Below are positions 9,890 through 22,155 of a stretch of 64,000 bases of DNA, piece by piece; the stretch's first letter is position 1; every line of letters starts with the position of its first letter. Source of the stretch: Notospermus geniculatus (taxonomy: Eukaryota > Nemertea > Pilidiophora > Heteronemertea > Lineidae). The stretch lies in the NCBI GenBank assembly GCA_002633025.1, contig NMRB01001062.1:1-64000 (forward strand), written 5' to 3'. The position numbers and the translations under genes were made by a program. The notes under the pieces were generated by a model. That model was given only the letters and a program-made list of their open reading frames with translations, was not told where the DNA came from and did not search any database.

Positions 9890-12107
9890 ATTGTAGATGT
9901 AAGTCTTCTGACAGTCGTTGGGTAGCGCTCATAATTTGCAATTGTGTTACCATGCACCTTGTCCACTGAAAGTGCTCGTATTCTTTAAGCTGCGAAGTTG
10001 TCATCAAGAATGAGAACGGAACAGAGGAAACAACCGAGGCTTTCAGTACAATTTGCCGCATTTGTTGTATCTTTTCTTACTTCTGTGTTGCAATGCTTCA
10101 AAACTGGTCGAAAACTGTGAAACGTATGGGCGAAGCCCCACTAGTACCATTATCGCCCGCAACGACCGCCCCTGATCATCTCATACCACAATACTATTGA
10201 GAAATTCCAGCTGTGGAGCTACAGAACAAACCAGACCATCTATTGATGAGCGGTAAACGGTCAAAGGTCGGGTATCGATCGAAAAAAACCATAACATTTT
10301 TACGGCCCCTTAGCTACTCTGGTTAATTAGTAATTAACGATTTTAATTACGATTTAGTTCTATCAATCTCCAATAGATGGCAGAACAGCGTAGTGTTACT
10401 TATGACTCAGCCGCCAGGAGGCCACTGCGAAGGTGCAGGTCACATGTGCAACGAATGGCAGTTTACGGTCGTGGTAGTTCAATTTTTGTGGACCAACTGA
10501 CTACCCAGTATTTAGGAAACATTTCGTGACGTCTTACCCAATATAATACTTTTACACTAAGTAACTAAGCTGTAAAGGGCGAAAATGCCAGCCTCAATTG
10601 TGAATGAATGACTGACTGACTGACTTTTGCCAGCACAACAGAAAACCTCTCGTCGTGCCAGTCAATGCATTTCATGCATCATGTACATAATAACAATAAT
10701 AGGCGATGTATGACATTGTATGGCATTGTATGGTGTACATGTGTAGCCCTATCCTACCCTACCCGTCGGTCATGTCGGTAGGCGCGAGGCATGTTGCATG
10801 CATGCGCATAGCTACGCCTACATGTAGGCCAAAGTGCTGCTCGCAGCCGATTTGCAGAGAATCACGTCACAAACCTGGGGTACAACTATAGCAGTCTAAT
10901 AGGCCTATATCATTCAGCTACTAGTATTCATGTTTCTCTTTTTCATCTATCAGAATTTGGCACTTGTTTTCTGTAGACTCGATTTTCTTCCTGCAACACA
11001 TTATTTAGTGCAAATCTTCCCAAACTTTCGCAGCTTCTATGCATCAACCTTCTACCTGCTTCCTCTTCATCTTCCGGTTCCACCCACATCTACACTAGCA
11101 CCTCTCNGGTTCCACCCACATCTACACTAGCACCTCTCTTTCACTTCACTGGAGGACAAATTCCAACCAATATTCTGAGGCAATTCCATTACAACTGGAC
11201 TGCACAGTTCTCTTGGCTTGATTTGTTTGTCAAATCAAAGTTTGTTTGGCTTCATTAGACAAGGGTACAACTTATTTCTTTTAAATTTGATTCAACCGTG
11301 GCTGAAAATATGACCAAAGTTTTTTTTATTTGCTCTGAATGCAGTTCTGTTACCGGAATATTGCCCAAACGGACAGTGATAAACTGCATGTGCGCTTATC
11401 AATAGTTGCAGAACGTCGATCGATTGGTCAATGGTCAATCAATATCCTAATCACTTCCAGGTACACGTATTGTTGGTGACCAAAAAGTCTTCGGTTTAAA
11501 CAACCTGCGATCAATCTGTTCTCAGAAACGATACATTCCTTCATCATATAATGTCGAGACACGAAGCCGTAAACATCAACTCATTATGTCGAAGTATCGA
11601 TTTATAACCTGCGATCAATCTGTTCTCAAAAACGATACTTTCCTTCATCATATAATGTCGAGACACGAAGCCGTAGATATCAACTCATTATGTCGAAGTA
11701 AAGACAGTATTCCTGATAAAAGTTTGTTCCAACGACGTTCTGGTCGGCGCAGAAACTCATGGACAAAAGTAAATTAACACAAGTTTTTCGTGAATTTGTC
11801 AAAAACTGGGCTAAGCAGAAATATGCGAATTGCCATCCAGTAACGAACCCGAGAATCCTTACGCAATATTAGGCGAACGCTCTACCACAACCGCTGCCTT
11901 TCGGAAAGTTTCAAAATGAATGTCACTGGAAATGTCGCTAATATTTACCAAATTGTTGTGACAGGTTGGAGATTACGGTCACCTTCTTTGGGTCATCAAG
12001 AAGAAAAGTCACTTATTTCATGTTCTGCCGTCTGTCTCAAGGTCATGAAATGTACATCCTTCGTAATGACTCCGACACATTGCAGTCTTGTCTGTCAGAT
12101 GAGTGAC
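9890..12107 (+). repeat. Fifth, partial duplication unit without A or B
   Basis: The segment 9897-10107 matches the start of the unit-1 flank (tcgttgggtagcgctcataa, then caatgcttcaaaactgg). After an interruption the homology resumes at 11158 (aattccaaccaatattctg) and runs through the tRNA-like segment into the candidate exon, where a hairpin at 12108 ends it. Around 11560-11700 the ccgtaaac/atcaactcattatgtcgaag block is locally duplicated. No A or B sequence follows. Confidence 0.65.
10108..11157. other. Interruption inside the partial unit, no gene
   Basis: About 1.05 kb with no counterpart in the other units. The word actgg occurs on both sides, a possible short target duplication. It holds a tgac microsatellite near 10608-10625 and a 28-bp direct duplication around 11093-11140 (ggttccacccacatctacac), with the ambiguous base at 11107 beside it. 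No coding region is supported. Confidence 0.45.
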
Positions 12108-12177
12108 CGGGTTTTAGGTAGTGCGCGCCACACCAAACGCTGCGATGGAGTCGCCGTGGCGCGCTACCTAAAACCTG
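12108..12177. mobile_element. 70-bp hairpin element
   Basis: Arms gttttaggtagtgcgcgccac and gtggcgcgctacctaaaac are almost perfect inverted repeats around a 25-bp loop. It sits exactly where homology to the other duplication units stops, inside the gagtgaccgg word of the candidate exon. Confidence 0.7.
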
Positions 12178-12612
12178 GAGTTGAAAGAACTCCCTTTTGG
12201 GAGTCTTTGCCTCTGTGTCGGGGCATCCTCGGTCGGGAGCGGTCAATTTGGTTGATCGATCACGACAGACATTAAAGCGGACCCGAAACCCCAAATGCTT
12301 TCCTCGCTTTATAAATACTTTTTCGGAGTCACCACAGCACCATGTTCAAATTAACACGGCCTTTCTGATATGACATACACGTATGTAGAAGATATCGGGT
12401 TAAACTGCATTCATTGCTCCTTCGGGGAAGTTCGTTTTTTCATCGCGTAACGTCGTGAAAACTGGGAATCCACGAATCGAGTAACGTCACACGTACTTTT
12501 TCCAGCAGCGTTGTTCTTTTGTTTGTTGACGTTCGCCAGCTGATTGGCACTCCGCACTCTGCGATCGGCATCAATGTCCTCACGTGTTTTTTCCTCGATT
12601 TTTTATTGAGTC

Positions 12613-12711
12613 ATGGTTTATTGTGCAGTGAGCGGGTGCAAGAGCCACTCGGGAATCAGAGGAATAAGTTTCTTCAGTTTTCCTAATAATAAAAGGCACA
12701 AAAGTCTATGA
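12613..12711 (+). pseudogene. THAP-domain N-terminal fragment, broken
   Basis: ATG 12613 opens a 32-residue frame starting MVYCAVSGCKSHSG, followed by ISFFSFPNNKRHKSL and a stop (TGA 12709-12711). Known THAP zinc fingers begin with M, a C-x2-4-C pair within the first dozen residues and a later phenylalanine-proline; here C4, C9 and FP are visible. The stop falls where THAP domains normally have a conserved tryptophan, and the same frame continues with IALRRC, so a TGG-to-TGA change is likely. The downstream C..H part is not found before a MITE at 12809. THAP domains occur in host DNA-binding proteins and P-like transposases; I cannot tell which. Confidence 0.5.
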
Positions 12712-12808
12712 ATAGCCCTACGGCGATGCTGTGGTAGGGGAGCAAAAAATGCCGACGGCAGGCGAGGCCTATCGCACATCGGCCGCTCGGACGTCCCGAA
12801 ATTAATAA

Positions 12809-13202
12809 TAGGGAGTTTTCGCAAATCTGACGAAAAACGAAGCACGAAATACGAAATTGGACGTCATATCCATGACGTAATATATTTCAGGAAATAGTTG
12901 GTACCACAAATGTCCCTCATGCCAGTGCGTCTTTTAGCATGTCATGTAAGATCGAAAGAGTTATGGCGCATCTTGAATTTTTAAATTTCCAATTCGTATC
13001 AACGAAGTGGAAACGAAAGATAAAGGTCAAAGTTTAATGTACACCGTACCTCTGTCGTTCTAACGTCATACGCTAAAAAACGCTCTTGCAGCAGGCGATA
13101 TTTATGTTACCAGCCATTTCCTGAAATACATTACGTCATGGATATGACGTCTAATTTCGTATTTCGTACTTCGTTTTTCGTCAGATTTGCGAAAACTCCC
13201 TA
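12809..13202. mobile_element. 394-bp MITE with about 88-bp inverted repeats
   Basis: The left end tagggagttttcgcaaatct and right end agatttgcgaaaactcccta are perfect complements. The arms continue through cgaaaaacgaag and gacgtcatatccatgacgta. The TAGGGA terminus is shared with the smaller hairpins at 2508 and 41966. Confidence 0.85.
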
Positions 13203-14160
13203 TTTATTGGTTCGATCCATTTCGAAAACTCACACCGATATTATTTTAACATGTACAGTTCACCATATTGCGTCATTGCCTCCCCCCATAAAGCCCAATA
13301 ATTGAGAATAAGTACCGGTACCACAAAATCGCATTTCGAGTCGCCGCAGGCCGCTGCGCGCTACTGACGGCTATAGGCCTATGGCAGCACGCTGTGCATC
13401 TCGTAGTGTAAATTTCACTGACTCCGAGCAGTGCTGAGCTGAGGTGGATCCGTCGATGTCGGAGACTATGCACGAGGAAGATAGTAGGCCTAGGCCTACT
13501 CGACAGTGACGAAACTATGAAGGGATTAAGGACGGAGCTAGCTTTTTATGGCCTAGGGGGGCAAAATTAATTGAGTCTGGAGGGCGAAGGGTTCGCAGAC
13601 ATCTGGGGGGGATGGGGGTCCTCTTCGATGCATTTTCCCCAACATTCAGGTCCTGATCAATTTCCCCCACAAAAGGCACCCATTGTATAGGACCTGACTA
13701 CTGTGTGCTGGCTTCTGTCACAGTTATGATCCCCAATGAAGCCAGGTGCCCCCTTCCTTGATCTTCTTTCACCATCACAAGGCCAAGGGCCTATCTCTTC
13801 TTTTTTGGCATTTTGCCATTGACTGAAACCTTTGCAGAATGCGAGGATGCCATTGCCATGATTGCCAGTGGTCTGGAAGATGGTGAAGCACTGCACAGTG
13901 AGCAGTATTCTATCCAAAAGCAAGAGGTGGAGGACAGTCGCCAAGGAAAGTAAAGTATAGGCCTAGATGTGACATATGGTATGTTGAGCATAACGAATGG
14001 GTATATGAAAATCATGGTCAATTGTGTCACTGTCTGAGTGGCGACTTGTGACATTAGAAGGAAAGAGAACAGATCCTCTGAGGAACAAAATAAAGTCAGA
14101 TGTACGATATACCATTCATTGAACTCACTCATAGAGGAGATTCATCAATCAACTACTAGG
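13203..14160. other. Intergenic; weak exon-like stretch at 13831-13950
   Basis: Mostly featureless. A G-rich patch at 13553-13612 resembles the edge of the gap at 16570-16638 (agctagctttttatggcct against agctagctttttggcct). At about 13831-13950 the plus strand has an acidic open stretch (CEDAIAMIASGLEDGE) bordered by a cctttgcag acceptor-like site and a gtaaag donor-like site. I do not recognise it, and it may be chance. Confidence 0.3.
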
Positions 14161-14164
14161 ATGT

Positions 14165-14965
14165 AGAGTCATGGACATAGTTTATCTACACCTGGTACTT
14201 TGAATATTTCAAATACTTCTGGGCCAATTTTTTAACACTCAGTTGTTCCACATGAAAGTACATCTTGTTGCATTTCTGCATCAAAATTTTCGAAATACCG
14301 GTGTCATAATTATTATTATTATTTAAGGATCATGGAGTTTGTTTCATCAAAATCTGTTGAGGGGTTGCTGAGATATTTGAGATTATCAAAATTCGATAAT
14401 TTTCAATTTTTCAATTTTTCAAAAAAATTTGATACCCGCAGACAGAGTATAATGAAGTTTTGGAACGTTTAACCGAAACTGGTTAGAAGTTAAGCATGTT
14501 TTTCAAAATATCAAGATTTTGATTCTTTGAAAAATATGAAATATTTCTCCAGAATTTTGTAAATCCATATTCTGAGGTTACCTGTAGCTTTATCTAATGA
14601 TATCAAATTTTCCTACAAACACGGAAATCTCAAATTATCAAAATTTTGATAATGTCAAATATCTCAGCAACCACTCCACAGACTTTGATGAAACAAAGCC
14701 CCAAATCCTAAGAGAGTTCTATTCTATCACAACTGCATCAAAAATTACAAAAATATTACATAGAAAAAGTCTGACTTTTTGGTGTTTTTTCTAACTACAT
14801 GTATTACATAATTACAGTATTTTCAAAATTATGATGCAGAAATATGGCCAACAAGATATATTTTCATGTGGAACAAACTGTGTTAAAATTGGCCCACAAG
14901 ACAGTACATGTATTTGAAATATCCAAAGTATCAGGTGTAGATAAAGTAAAGTCCATGACTGTACA
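14165..14965. repeat. 800-bp inverted repeat (foldback element)
   Basis: The left part (about 14165-14400) is the reverse complement of the right part (about 14625-14965). For example tggacatagtttatctacacc pairs with ggtgtagataaagtaaagtcca, and tttgtttcatcaaaatctg pairs with acagactttgatgaaacaaa. No transposase frame lies inside. Confidence 0.75.
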
Positions 14966-16120
14966 TGTCGGTATAAAAATGGCAAGAGTTTCCTTACAAA
15001 ATACAACCAAGAGATAACAGTTACCAGTATCGTTAAAAACAAAAAATGAAATGAAAAATCAAATTACAAATCTAAAAAAAACCACATCAGCAATATCCCA
15101 GAGAGGAGTTAAGAAGAAATAATTATCAGACATTTTATACCAAGTCATACATAACTAAGGACCTTGAGCCAAGCTGTAAGTTAGTGTCTCAGTCCAGTAT
15201 CTCTGAATCTAAACGGTGGCATGGTCCAGGAGCTGCTCAAAATTTGCTTCCCTGAAAGTTGTGCAAGTCCTTATAAATGTAGTGTCTAATTTTGACAAAT
15301 TAAAGATTATACTTCATGAAAGTGTCCGAAAATTGCTGTACAGTCGTCTCTGGACACACTGTATTTAAAAGTATCTTGATCCTCTACTGGACCTTCTTTC
15401 TAGATAGATGTATTCGTACATGGACTTCTCCAAAACCCACTGGTCAAGGCAATTACCACGAAAACAGCACATGGATTCACACACAGTTGTTTGGGCAGAA
15501 CACACATATCACAGCAGCACCTTGAAAAAAAGACCAAATTAGACCATAATACCATAAGGCCTAAAATTGCAAAATATCAATGGCCTTCGCCTGTTGTAAA
15601 CAGTTGTTTAGGCCTAGGCTAGACTTACCTTGGCCCTTGCTTTTCTTGAGTCTAGGTTCTACTAGGACTAGGCATGACTGTCTGGGCTAGGCCTAGCCCT
15701 AGGTCTCTATACTAGGCTTAGGCTTAGGCTTGGTCTAACGTTCGCGTGAGACTCTTTCGAGGAAAATGATGGTGGCCGGTTTATTAGCATTTTTTTAGGG
15801 CCTAATTTCTCTCAAATCACACTTCGGTTTCTGGATCTAGCCGAAATCCACATTTCACTTTTTATGAAAACAGCAGTGCAATTCAATTGGATTCAGCAGT
15901 GCAATTCAATTGGATTACTAGTAATTCAATTAACGCCGTGACTATTTGCACAGCAAGTTGCTGTGTAAACAGTACAATATTTCTTAGTTTTCGCACTGCT
16001 TAACACAGCAGAGATTCTAACCAATGAAAACGCGAGATCATAATGAGGATGCATTACGATAATTTATGCACGGGGCCTATTAAACAACGTAGTGATTATT
16101 CACACGCCCTGTTAGCAGTC
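14966..16120. other. Intergenic, no gene seen
   Basis: Contains a cluster of taggcct and aggctt words at about 15610-15735, and a 25-bp direct duplication (cagtgcaattcaattggatt, twice) at 15880-15920. Nothing coding is supported. Confidence 0.5.
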
Positions 16121-16129
16121 TGTTGACTT

Positions 16130-16205
16130 GCGCAGTGCAAAGATGGAAGGCCTGTAACCCAAAGGTCGCGGGTTCGAATCCCGGTAGTTGTCTCAGTTTT
16201 TTTCT
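16130..16205 (+). repeat. tRNA-like segment, probable SINE head
   Basis: A perfect B box (ggttcgaatcc) lies in gcgggttcgaatcccgg, with an A-box-like tgcgcagtgcaa upstream and a run of T after it that could stop RNA polymerase III. The acceptor ends do not pair well, so I call it tRNA-derived rather than a tRNA gene. Confidence 0.5.
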
Positions 16206-16638
16206 TTTTTTCCCTTTTTTTACTTTCTTTTTCTTTTCTCAGAGAACTGTTGTGACTCTTTTAAATTTCAACATGGAACAATTGGTTAATTAATTTTGGT
16301 GACACTGATAAAATCAGCTACAGAATCGTCACACCAACATGGGCAAGGGCACACCCTGGTATTCGGACTTATCCCCATACTCTGACCCACAACCCCAGCT
16401 ATGCGAGTGACGAAAACCGACAGAATGCGTCACATAGGTGTCTTAGACTTGGGTCATCACACAGAAACAGGCTGCAATACCAGATGACGGACCTTCACCT
16501 AGGCACCTATCGGAGTATAAGAACATCTTCAATTATCGGCCCACATATTTGAGTGATAAGACAGGTTGTCAGGGGCGCAGCTAGCTTTTTGGCCTGAGGG
16601 GAGGCAAAAGGTCCCCGGGGGGGGGGGGGGGGCAAAAA

Positions 16639-17066
16639 NNNNNNNNNNNNNNNNNNNNNNNNNNNNNNNNNNNNNNNNNNNNNNNNNNNNNNNNNNNNNN
16701 NNNNNNNNNNNNNNNNNNNNNNNNNNNNNNNNNNNNNNNNNNNNNNNNNNNNNNNNNNNNNNNNNNNNNNNNNNNNNNNNNNNNNNNNNNNNNNNNNNNN
16801 NNNNNNNNNNNNNNNNNNNNNNNNNNNNNNNNNNNNNNNNNNNNNNNNNNNNNNNNNNNNNNNNNNNNNNNNNNNNNNNNNNNNNNNNNNNNNNNNNNNN
16901 NNNNNNNNNNNNNNNNNNNNNNNNNNNNNNNNNNNNNNNNNNNNNNNNNNNNNNNNNNNNNNNNNNNNNNNNNNNNNNNNNNNNNNNNNNNNNNNNNNNN
17001 NNNNNNNNNNNNNNNNNNNNNNNNNNNNNNNNNNNNNNNNNNNNNNNNNNNNNNNNNNNNNNNNNN
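16639..17066. other. Assembly gap (428 N)
   Basis: Unknown bases. The left edge is a run of G, a likely cause of the break. Frames drawn across it are artefacts. Confidence 0.99.
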
Positions 17067-18575
17067 ACTCCTTAGTTACACAGCATGTTGTGCAAATAGC
17101 CCCGGCCTTCAATTAATTTGGGAGACAATTCAATTCAATTATTTTGGAGATGGAACTTCGCCAAAAGTAGGCAGGCCCTAGGCCTACACACCGATCATGC
17201 GAGTCGTCATGGATGGACAGGGCTGGCATGCAGCCATCATCATTCATGGCCATGCACGTGTTTGCAAGACTCGGAGCTCTCGTGCTCTGTGGCGTTCATC
17301 ATCTTCAGCAAAGCAGATTCACTCTCTTCAGAACTGTCCAGTTGATCTCCATGAACCAGATCCTTTGGCTCGTAAGGCTCAACACTCAAATCCTCAAAAT
17401 AACACCAGAAAATCATCATTCTTTTCTGAATCAAGCGGTCGCCATACAGGCCATAGGCCTACTCATGATTAACTGCGCATTGGCCAATCTTCGCACTAGC
17501 GTCGAAAAGTAGCCTACGTGTGACGTCACAGCCTATACCTAGTGGCCAAAATTGTAACTACGTTTGAAAATCGGCGGGAAAATTGGACGGTCGTCCAGCT
17601 GCGGTAAAAGAGCGCTATATCTTTTGAATTACGCGGGAAATAATTGAGATCAGTAACTTTTTCATATATTTAGATTAACTTGATTTATTCCAATACGTTT
17701 AATCGATATTAGAAGCCGTTTCAGGTCTGCTTTAAGCTGACTTGCTTTTTGAAAGGGTGTCGTTTTTACCGGCCAGGCCTACATGTCGATCACAGGAAAC
17801 ATATGGCAGGATGTTCTGAGGAGCGGATTGACTTCTACATGTATTTCCATTTATATCTGTGGTGTTTTCGCAATCTATCTTTTCATTGGCAAGAAAATCT
17901 TCCAGATCTCGGCCTTCTGTCACGGCCCACTGATTTCTGAAGGCTTTGTGGGGTGGCGCTTTTAATGGACTATGCAAACGAAGCCTTTAAGCCAACAGCA
18001 CACCAGGCGATATCGCAAGCGATCTAATCGCCACCGATCTTTTCACCGCAGACTAGGCGATATCGGGGACATGGCCTCTCTTTACACAACTCTATCAATG
18101 TCTCCTTCTTCTCGAAAGCCCAGTGTTCCATGGGGCTGCGAGATCATGAGAAATCATGTGGTAAGAGCATTTGATTGCTGATTGGCTTTAGGGGAAAGTT
18201 ATCACTTCTCGCCATCGCCGTCCACAGCATATCAGGCGATATGCTCGGCGACAAGCGATTCCTCGCACCACAAAATCAAACCTGTTTTGCCAGCAAACCA
18301 CCAGGTGCACTAGCACCCGATGCTTATCCCACCAACCTACGCGCTGCAGTCGTGGATTGTTTGGTAGGACCAGTACTGGCCGCCATTTTTGGAGGAATTC
18401 TGCCAGTGACGACACTTGGACATTTTATGTCAATTATGTAAAGGGGATTTTCGGTTTCGTTTTGAAGACCGCGAATTAGTGTGGTTTGTAATCCTTGCGA
18501 ATGGGGCTATCCAGGGAAAACTACACCACCAGGTGGCTCTTCTGCACTATAAGTCCTAGTGTCACTGTTTGCAAC
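17067..18575. other. Intergenic, no gene seen
   Basis: No gene is supported. Pieces of repeat family C occur at about 17990-18060 and 18225-18265. Confidence 0.5.
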
Positions 18576-18680
18576 ATGGCAGAGTATGGGAAGTGGACTG
18601 TTCAGAAACTTAAAAATAGACTTATCACCAAAGGAGCGTCACTTACAGGCAGAAAAAGTGATCTAATCATTTTCAACCTC
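18576..18680 (+). pseudogene. SAP-like N-terminal fragment
   Basis: ATG 18576 opens MAEYGKWTVQKLKNRL followed by ITKGASLTGRKSDLI. This matches the shape of a SAP motif, a two-helix DNA-binding unit with pattern ..V..LK..L...G...(S/T)G.K..L. Such starts are common at the N-terminus of multicopy, transposon-linked invertebrate proteins. The frame loses similarity after about 35 residues and stops at 18698. No further exon is visible, so it is a relic or a first exon cut off by rearrangement. Confidence 0.45.
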
Positions 18681-18719
18681 AGATGCCTCCATCGTTGACG
18701 TAATCATCATATCAGACTT

Positions 18720-19330
18720 GATATTTTGTCCACCACACTCTTATCTGATGGCACAAATCGGCTCCTATAACCAGTTAACACCCGGAGCAATAGAAACAAG
18801 TTCTACCCTTAGGTTTTTATACCCTAGAAATCAAATGAGCTGATTATTTTTGACCTGAGATGTTTGGGTCATGGTGATATCGACGTTCAATATCACGAAA
18901 TTTGATATTTTGAGATAACTTGCCACATTGTCAACTGATCAACATGAAACAAGTTCTTAATTCATGCCTGCTTATTCAAGGACAGGATGTGGTAAAATTC
19001 TCAGCCCCATGTGTCCGGGTGATTGAGATATCATGAGATTTTGATATTTTCAAACTTGATAATTTGCAATATCTCTGCCCGTGGTTGAGGTAGAGACATG
19101 ATATCACCCATACTTAGGTTATTGAGCATGCCCATTTTGATTATGTAATGACCTTAATGATCAGGTCAAGGTCAAACGTGATAATTTGGAATGTCTCTGT
19201 CTGTGGTAGCAGTAGAGGTTTGATAACACCCATATTTAGGTTATTTAGGATGCCAATTTCGATTATGTAATAACCCTGATGATCATAGGTCATGGTCAAG
19301 GTCAGAGGTCAAGGTCAAACTTCCCAAAGA
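18720..19330. repeat. Diverged relative of the 25140/36225 repeat family
   Basis: Shares tgatattttgaga-like words and a cluster of aggtcaaggtcagaggtcaagg at about 19286-19318 with the longer copies at 25140-26300 and 36225-37290. No gene is seen. Confidence 0.5.
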
Positions 19331-19890
19331 ACTGATAAACAATGAAACTCAATAAACAGAAAGTGGATAGTAAAACTTATAGTACAGCAGAGACCCCTAT
19401 TATCGAGCGGTTGAAGTATATACTGGATAGCCCCATTAGGGTGGTTTGTGATCCTTGGAAAACAGCAATAGCTATGACCTGGCAAATTGCAGGGATAATT
19501 CTAGCGAGCAACTCATTTTCAATGGGGCAACAATCACTTTGATTGCAATTAATTATCCCTGCAATTTTCAGATCCATATCTCTTCCCGTTTTCCCAAGGA
19601 TCACAAGTCTTTACCCCCAAACGAAACCGAACATCCCCTTTATTCAATTCTGAATACGACTGACGTACCCCTCGGAATGCAGATAGGAGGTGACCTCCAT
19701 TTGACCCAGGAAACCCACCAATCACGAAGGGGTTAAAAATAGAAAGATATCAACATAATACATGTAGTTCGTATACTTATCGTCTGCGCCAGCACCGGCT
19801 AATCAGATTCACGAACGCGATAGGTACGACCGATCCTAACATGCAGAAGTCCGATGTAAAATTGTTAGGACCGGGTACCAGTCTACTCAC
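19331..19890. other. Intergenic with a short inverted repeat
   Basis: A block at about 19483-19523 (ggcaaattgcagggataatt) is inverted at about 19545-19570 (aattatccctgcaattttc). Nothing else is supported. Confidence 0.4.
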
Positions 19891-20024
19891 CAGGGGTAGC
19901 GAGCATAAAGGGGTCGTAACCCTACGTCTGGCCTAAGCCAGGGGTAGTGCTCGTTGTGGCCCTTGTACTACGCCTGGTTTAGGCCTGACGTAGGGTTACG
20001 ACCTCTTTATGCTCGCTACCCCTG
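19891..20024. mobile_element. 134-bp hairpin MITE
   Basis: Arms caggggtagcgagcataaag and ctttatgctcgctacccctg are almost perfect complements, and gtcgtaaccctacgt pairs with acgtagggttacgac. The outer bases match the hairpin at 9580. Confidence 0.85.
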
Positions 20025-20185
20025 GCGATATCGCAAGCGATCTAATGTGCCAGGGAGCAAAATCGGCCGGATATACACTGGACAGTGATGCGTGGAATCT
20101 TTTCCCATGCGGTGATTGCCAAAAACACTAAAAATCGATTTCGCCTCATCTGCGGTGGCTGGGGAGAAGATCGGTGACGATTACA
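20025..20185. repeat. Dispersed repeat family C, copy 2
   Basis: Homologous to 9428-9578 (gcgatatcgcaagcgat, then a block with actggacag and gtggaatctttt). It abuts a CAGGGGTAGC hairpin, as copy 1 does. Confidence 0.6.
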
Positions 20186-21293
20186 TCGGTTATTGAGATG
20201 TATGTATGTATGTAATTTATTTACAAAATAAAGTACAGAAGAAGGTGCAAGGGGCCGAGGCCGAGGCATTATCGTCCCCTGAACAGAAATTTACAAATAA
20301 AAGTATGATGGTGCATAGAATCGGTTATTGAGATAACCCTTGGTGTGCTGCTGGCTATAAGGCTAAAGGTTTGTAAGTCTTCTAACAGTCGTTAATTGTG
20401 TTACCATGCACCTTGTCCATTGAAAGTGTTGTATATTCTTTGTGCTGTGAAGGTTTTAAAATCAAGGATGAGAGCAGAATAGAGGGAACAACCTAGGCTT
20501 TGAACATACAATAGGGAACCCCGATCACGCAGACCACGCGAGAATATACGCGTGGGTTTGAACTGATAGTACACCGACGCCACCTATTATTCATGACGAT
20601 TCAAGGTGTGATTGGCCGTGCTTGGTGAACCGCATCTCTCGAACAATGAGCCTCTATAGGTGTCACGTCTGCTCTATCAGTCTCACGTGACCACTTGGCG
20701 CTCCCCATTGGCAACACTTGTATCTTTTCATATTTCTGTGTAACAATACTTCGAAACTGGAGGACAAATTCCAACCAATGTTCTGGGGCAATTCCATTAG
20801 AATTGGGCTGGACAGTTCTCTTCGCTTGAATTTTTTGGCGAATCAAAGTTATTGCAAAATTAGTTTTGCTTCATTAGACAAGCGTACAACTGATTTCCTT
20901 CAATTCAACCGTGGCCGACAATCCCCAAAGTTCGCTCTGAATGCAGTTATGTTAGCGTACATGTAGTATATTGCCCAACCGAACTGGGATGAACTGCACG
21001 TTCATTTATCAATAGTTGCAGAACATCGATCGGTTGGTCAATCGATACCGTCCCTAATCACGTCCACTTCATACCAATACTCCCAAAACAATTCGAAAAC
21101 AGACAGAACTAAAGCATAAATCCCATCTACATGTATTGAAGTGATTAAGGTGCACGTATTGTTGATGACCAAAAAGTCTTCGATTTCTATAACCTGCGAT
21201 CAATCTGTTCTCAAAAAGATACATGTACTTTCCTTCCTCATATCATGTCGAGACACGAAGCCGTAAACATCAACTCATTATGTCGAAGTAAAG

Positions 21294-22155
21294 GGCTTGT
21301 TGTACTTGACTCGATGACGCGAAGACTCGATGGCGCGATGACTCGATGACCGCCAAAATTATTCAATGAAATTCAACTGGTTATTTCTAAGAAGTGGTAT
21401 GGATCAACGGCGGAAGTGGACCAACGTAGTGTCCCCAGCTACCGAGAAGTGTAGTGAGGTTGATAATCAGCGTAAATCATGAAATGAAGGATAGCCTCGA
21501 ACTAGGCCTATAGCTCCTAAGTCCTTGAGAATTTACTATGGGTCCCTTTTGAAAAGTTGTTGGAATTGGTCTTGTCTCCCTATTGCACCTCCCGGAGGAG
21601 GTATAGCGGTAATTTTCAGCCCTTTTGAGCAATGATCCTACTGCATGTTCTATGCCGGAAGTTTCCCAATGTGTCAAAAGTAAATTCATGAAAATGACGA
21701 AATGCACCGGGGTTGTTCATGTACTTCATGACGTCATCAGTTTTGTGGTCACTTGCATCTTGGCAAGACACACGTGACAATCTTGGACGAAAAGTTTTAG
21801 ATCTTGGAACAAATTTTTACAATTCTTTGATATTTTTTATTATGTTATGTAATGAAAATTAAATTTTTGGACTGTACTTCTTCAAAACACTTGAACGAAA
21901 AAAAAAGTTTTGAATGAATTCCGCTGCTGCACGCACAACCACAATCATGCATTCTAAACGCCAATGACGTCACGGCTTTACACTAAAAATGGGAGTAGGT
22001 GTGTGGTATCTTCCTAAAAATGTTGCATCGTAACCCAGTGTTTTGAAGTGGAACTCGAATTAAAATAAGGCATGCACCCATCAATATACAGAAAATTTAA
22101 TTGGCCTTCTTCGCGCCATCGAGTCATCGCGCCATCGAGTCAAGTACAACAAGCC
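21294..22155. mobile_element. TIR element alpha, 9-bp target duplication
   Basis: The ends are ggcttgttgtacttgactcg and its complement cgagtcaagtacaacaagcc. The 9 bp gaagtaaag flank both sides (21285-21293 and 22156-22164). The uninterrupted target is seen in the partial copy at about 11695. Near the left end the motif gactcgatgrcgcga is repeated. No transposase frame is visible. A 9-bp duplication is typical of Mutator-like elements, so a MULE-type MITE is the best guess. Confidence 0.85.

Noticed and set aside
13657-13944. Minus-strand frame of 95 codons
   Set aside because: No recognisable domain, and the plus strand in the same place looks at least as exon-like. The evidence is too weak for a gene call.
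16130-16205. Functional tRNA gene
   Set aside because: The B box is perfect but the acceptor and D stems do not pair convincingly, so it is reported as tRNA-like only.
16507-17112. Long frames across unknown bases
   Set aside because: More than two thirds of each is the N gap, so they carry no evidence.
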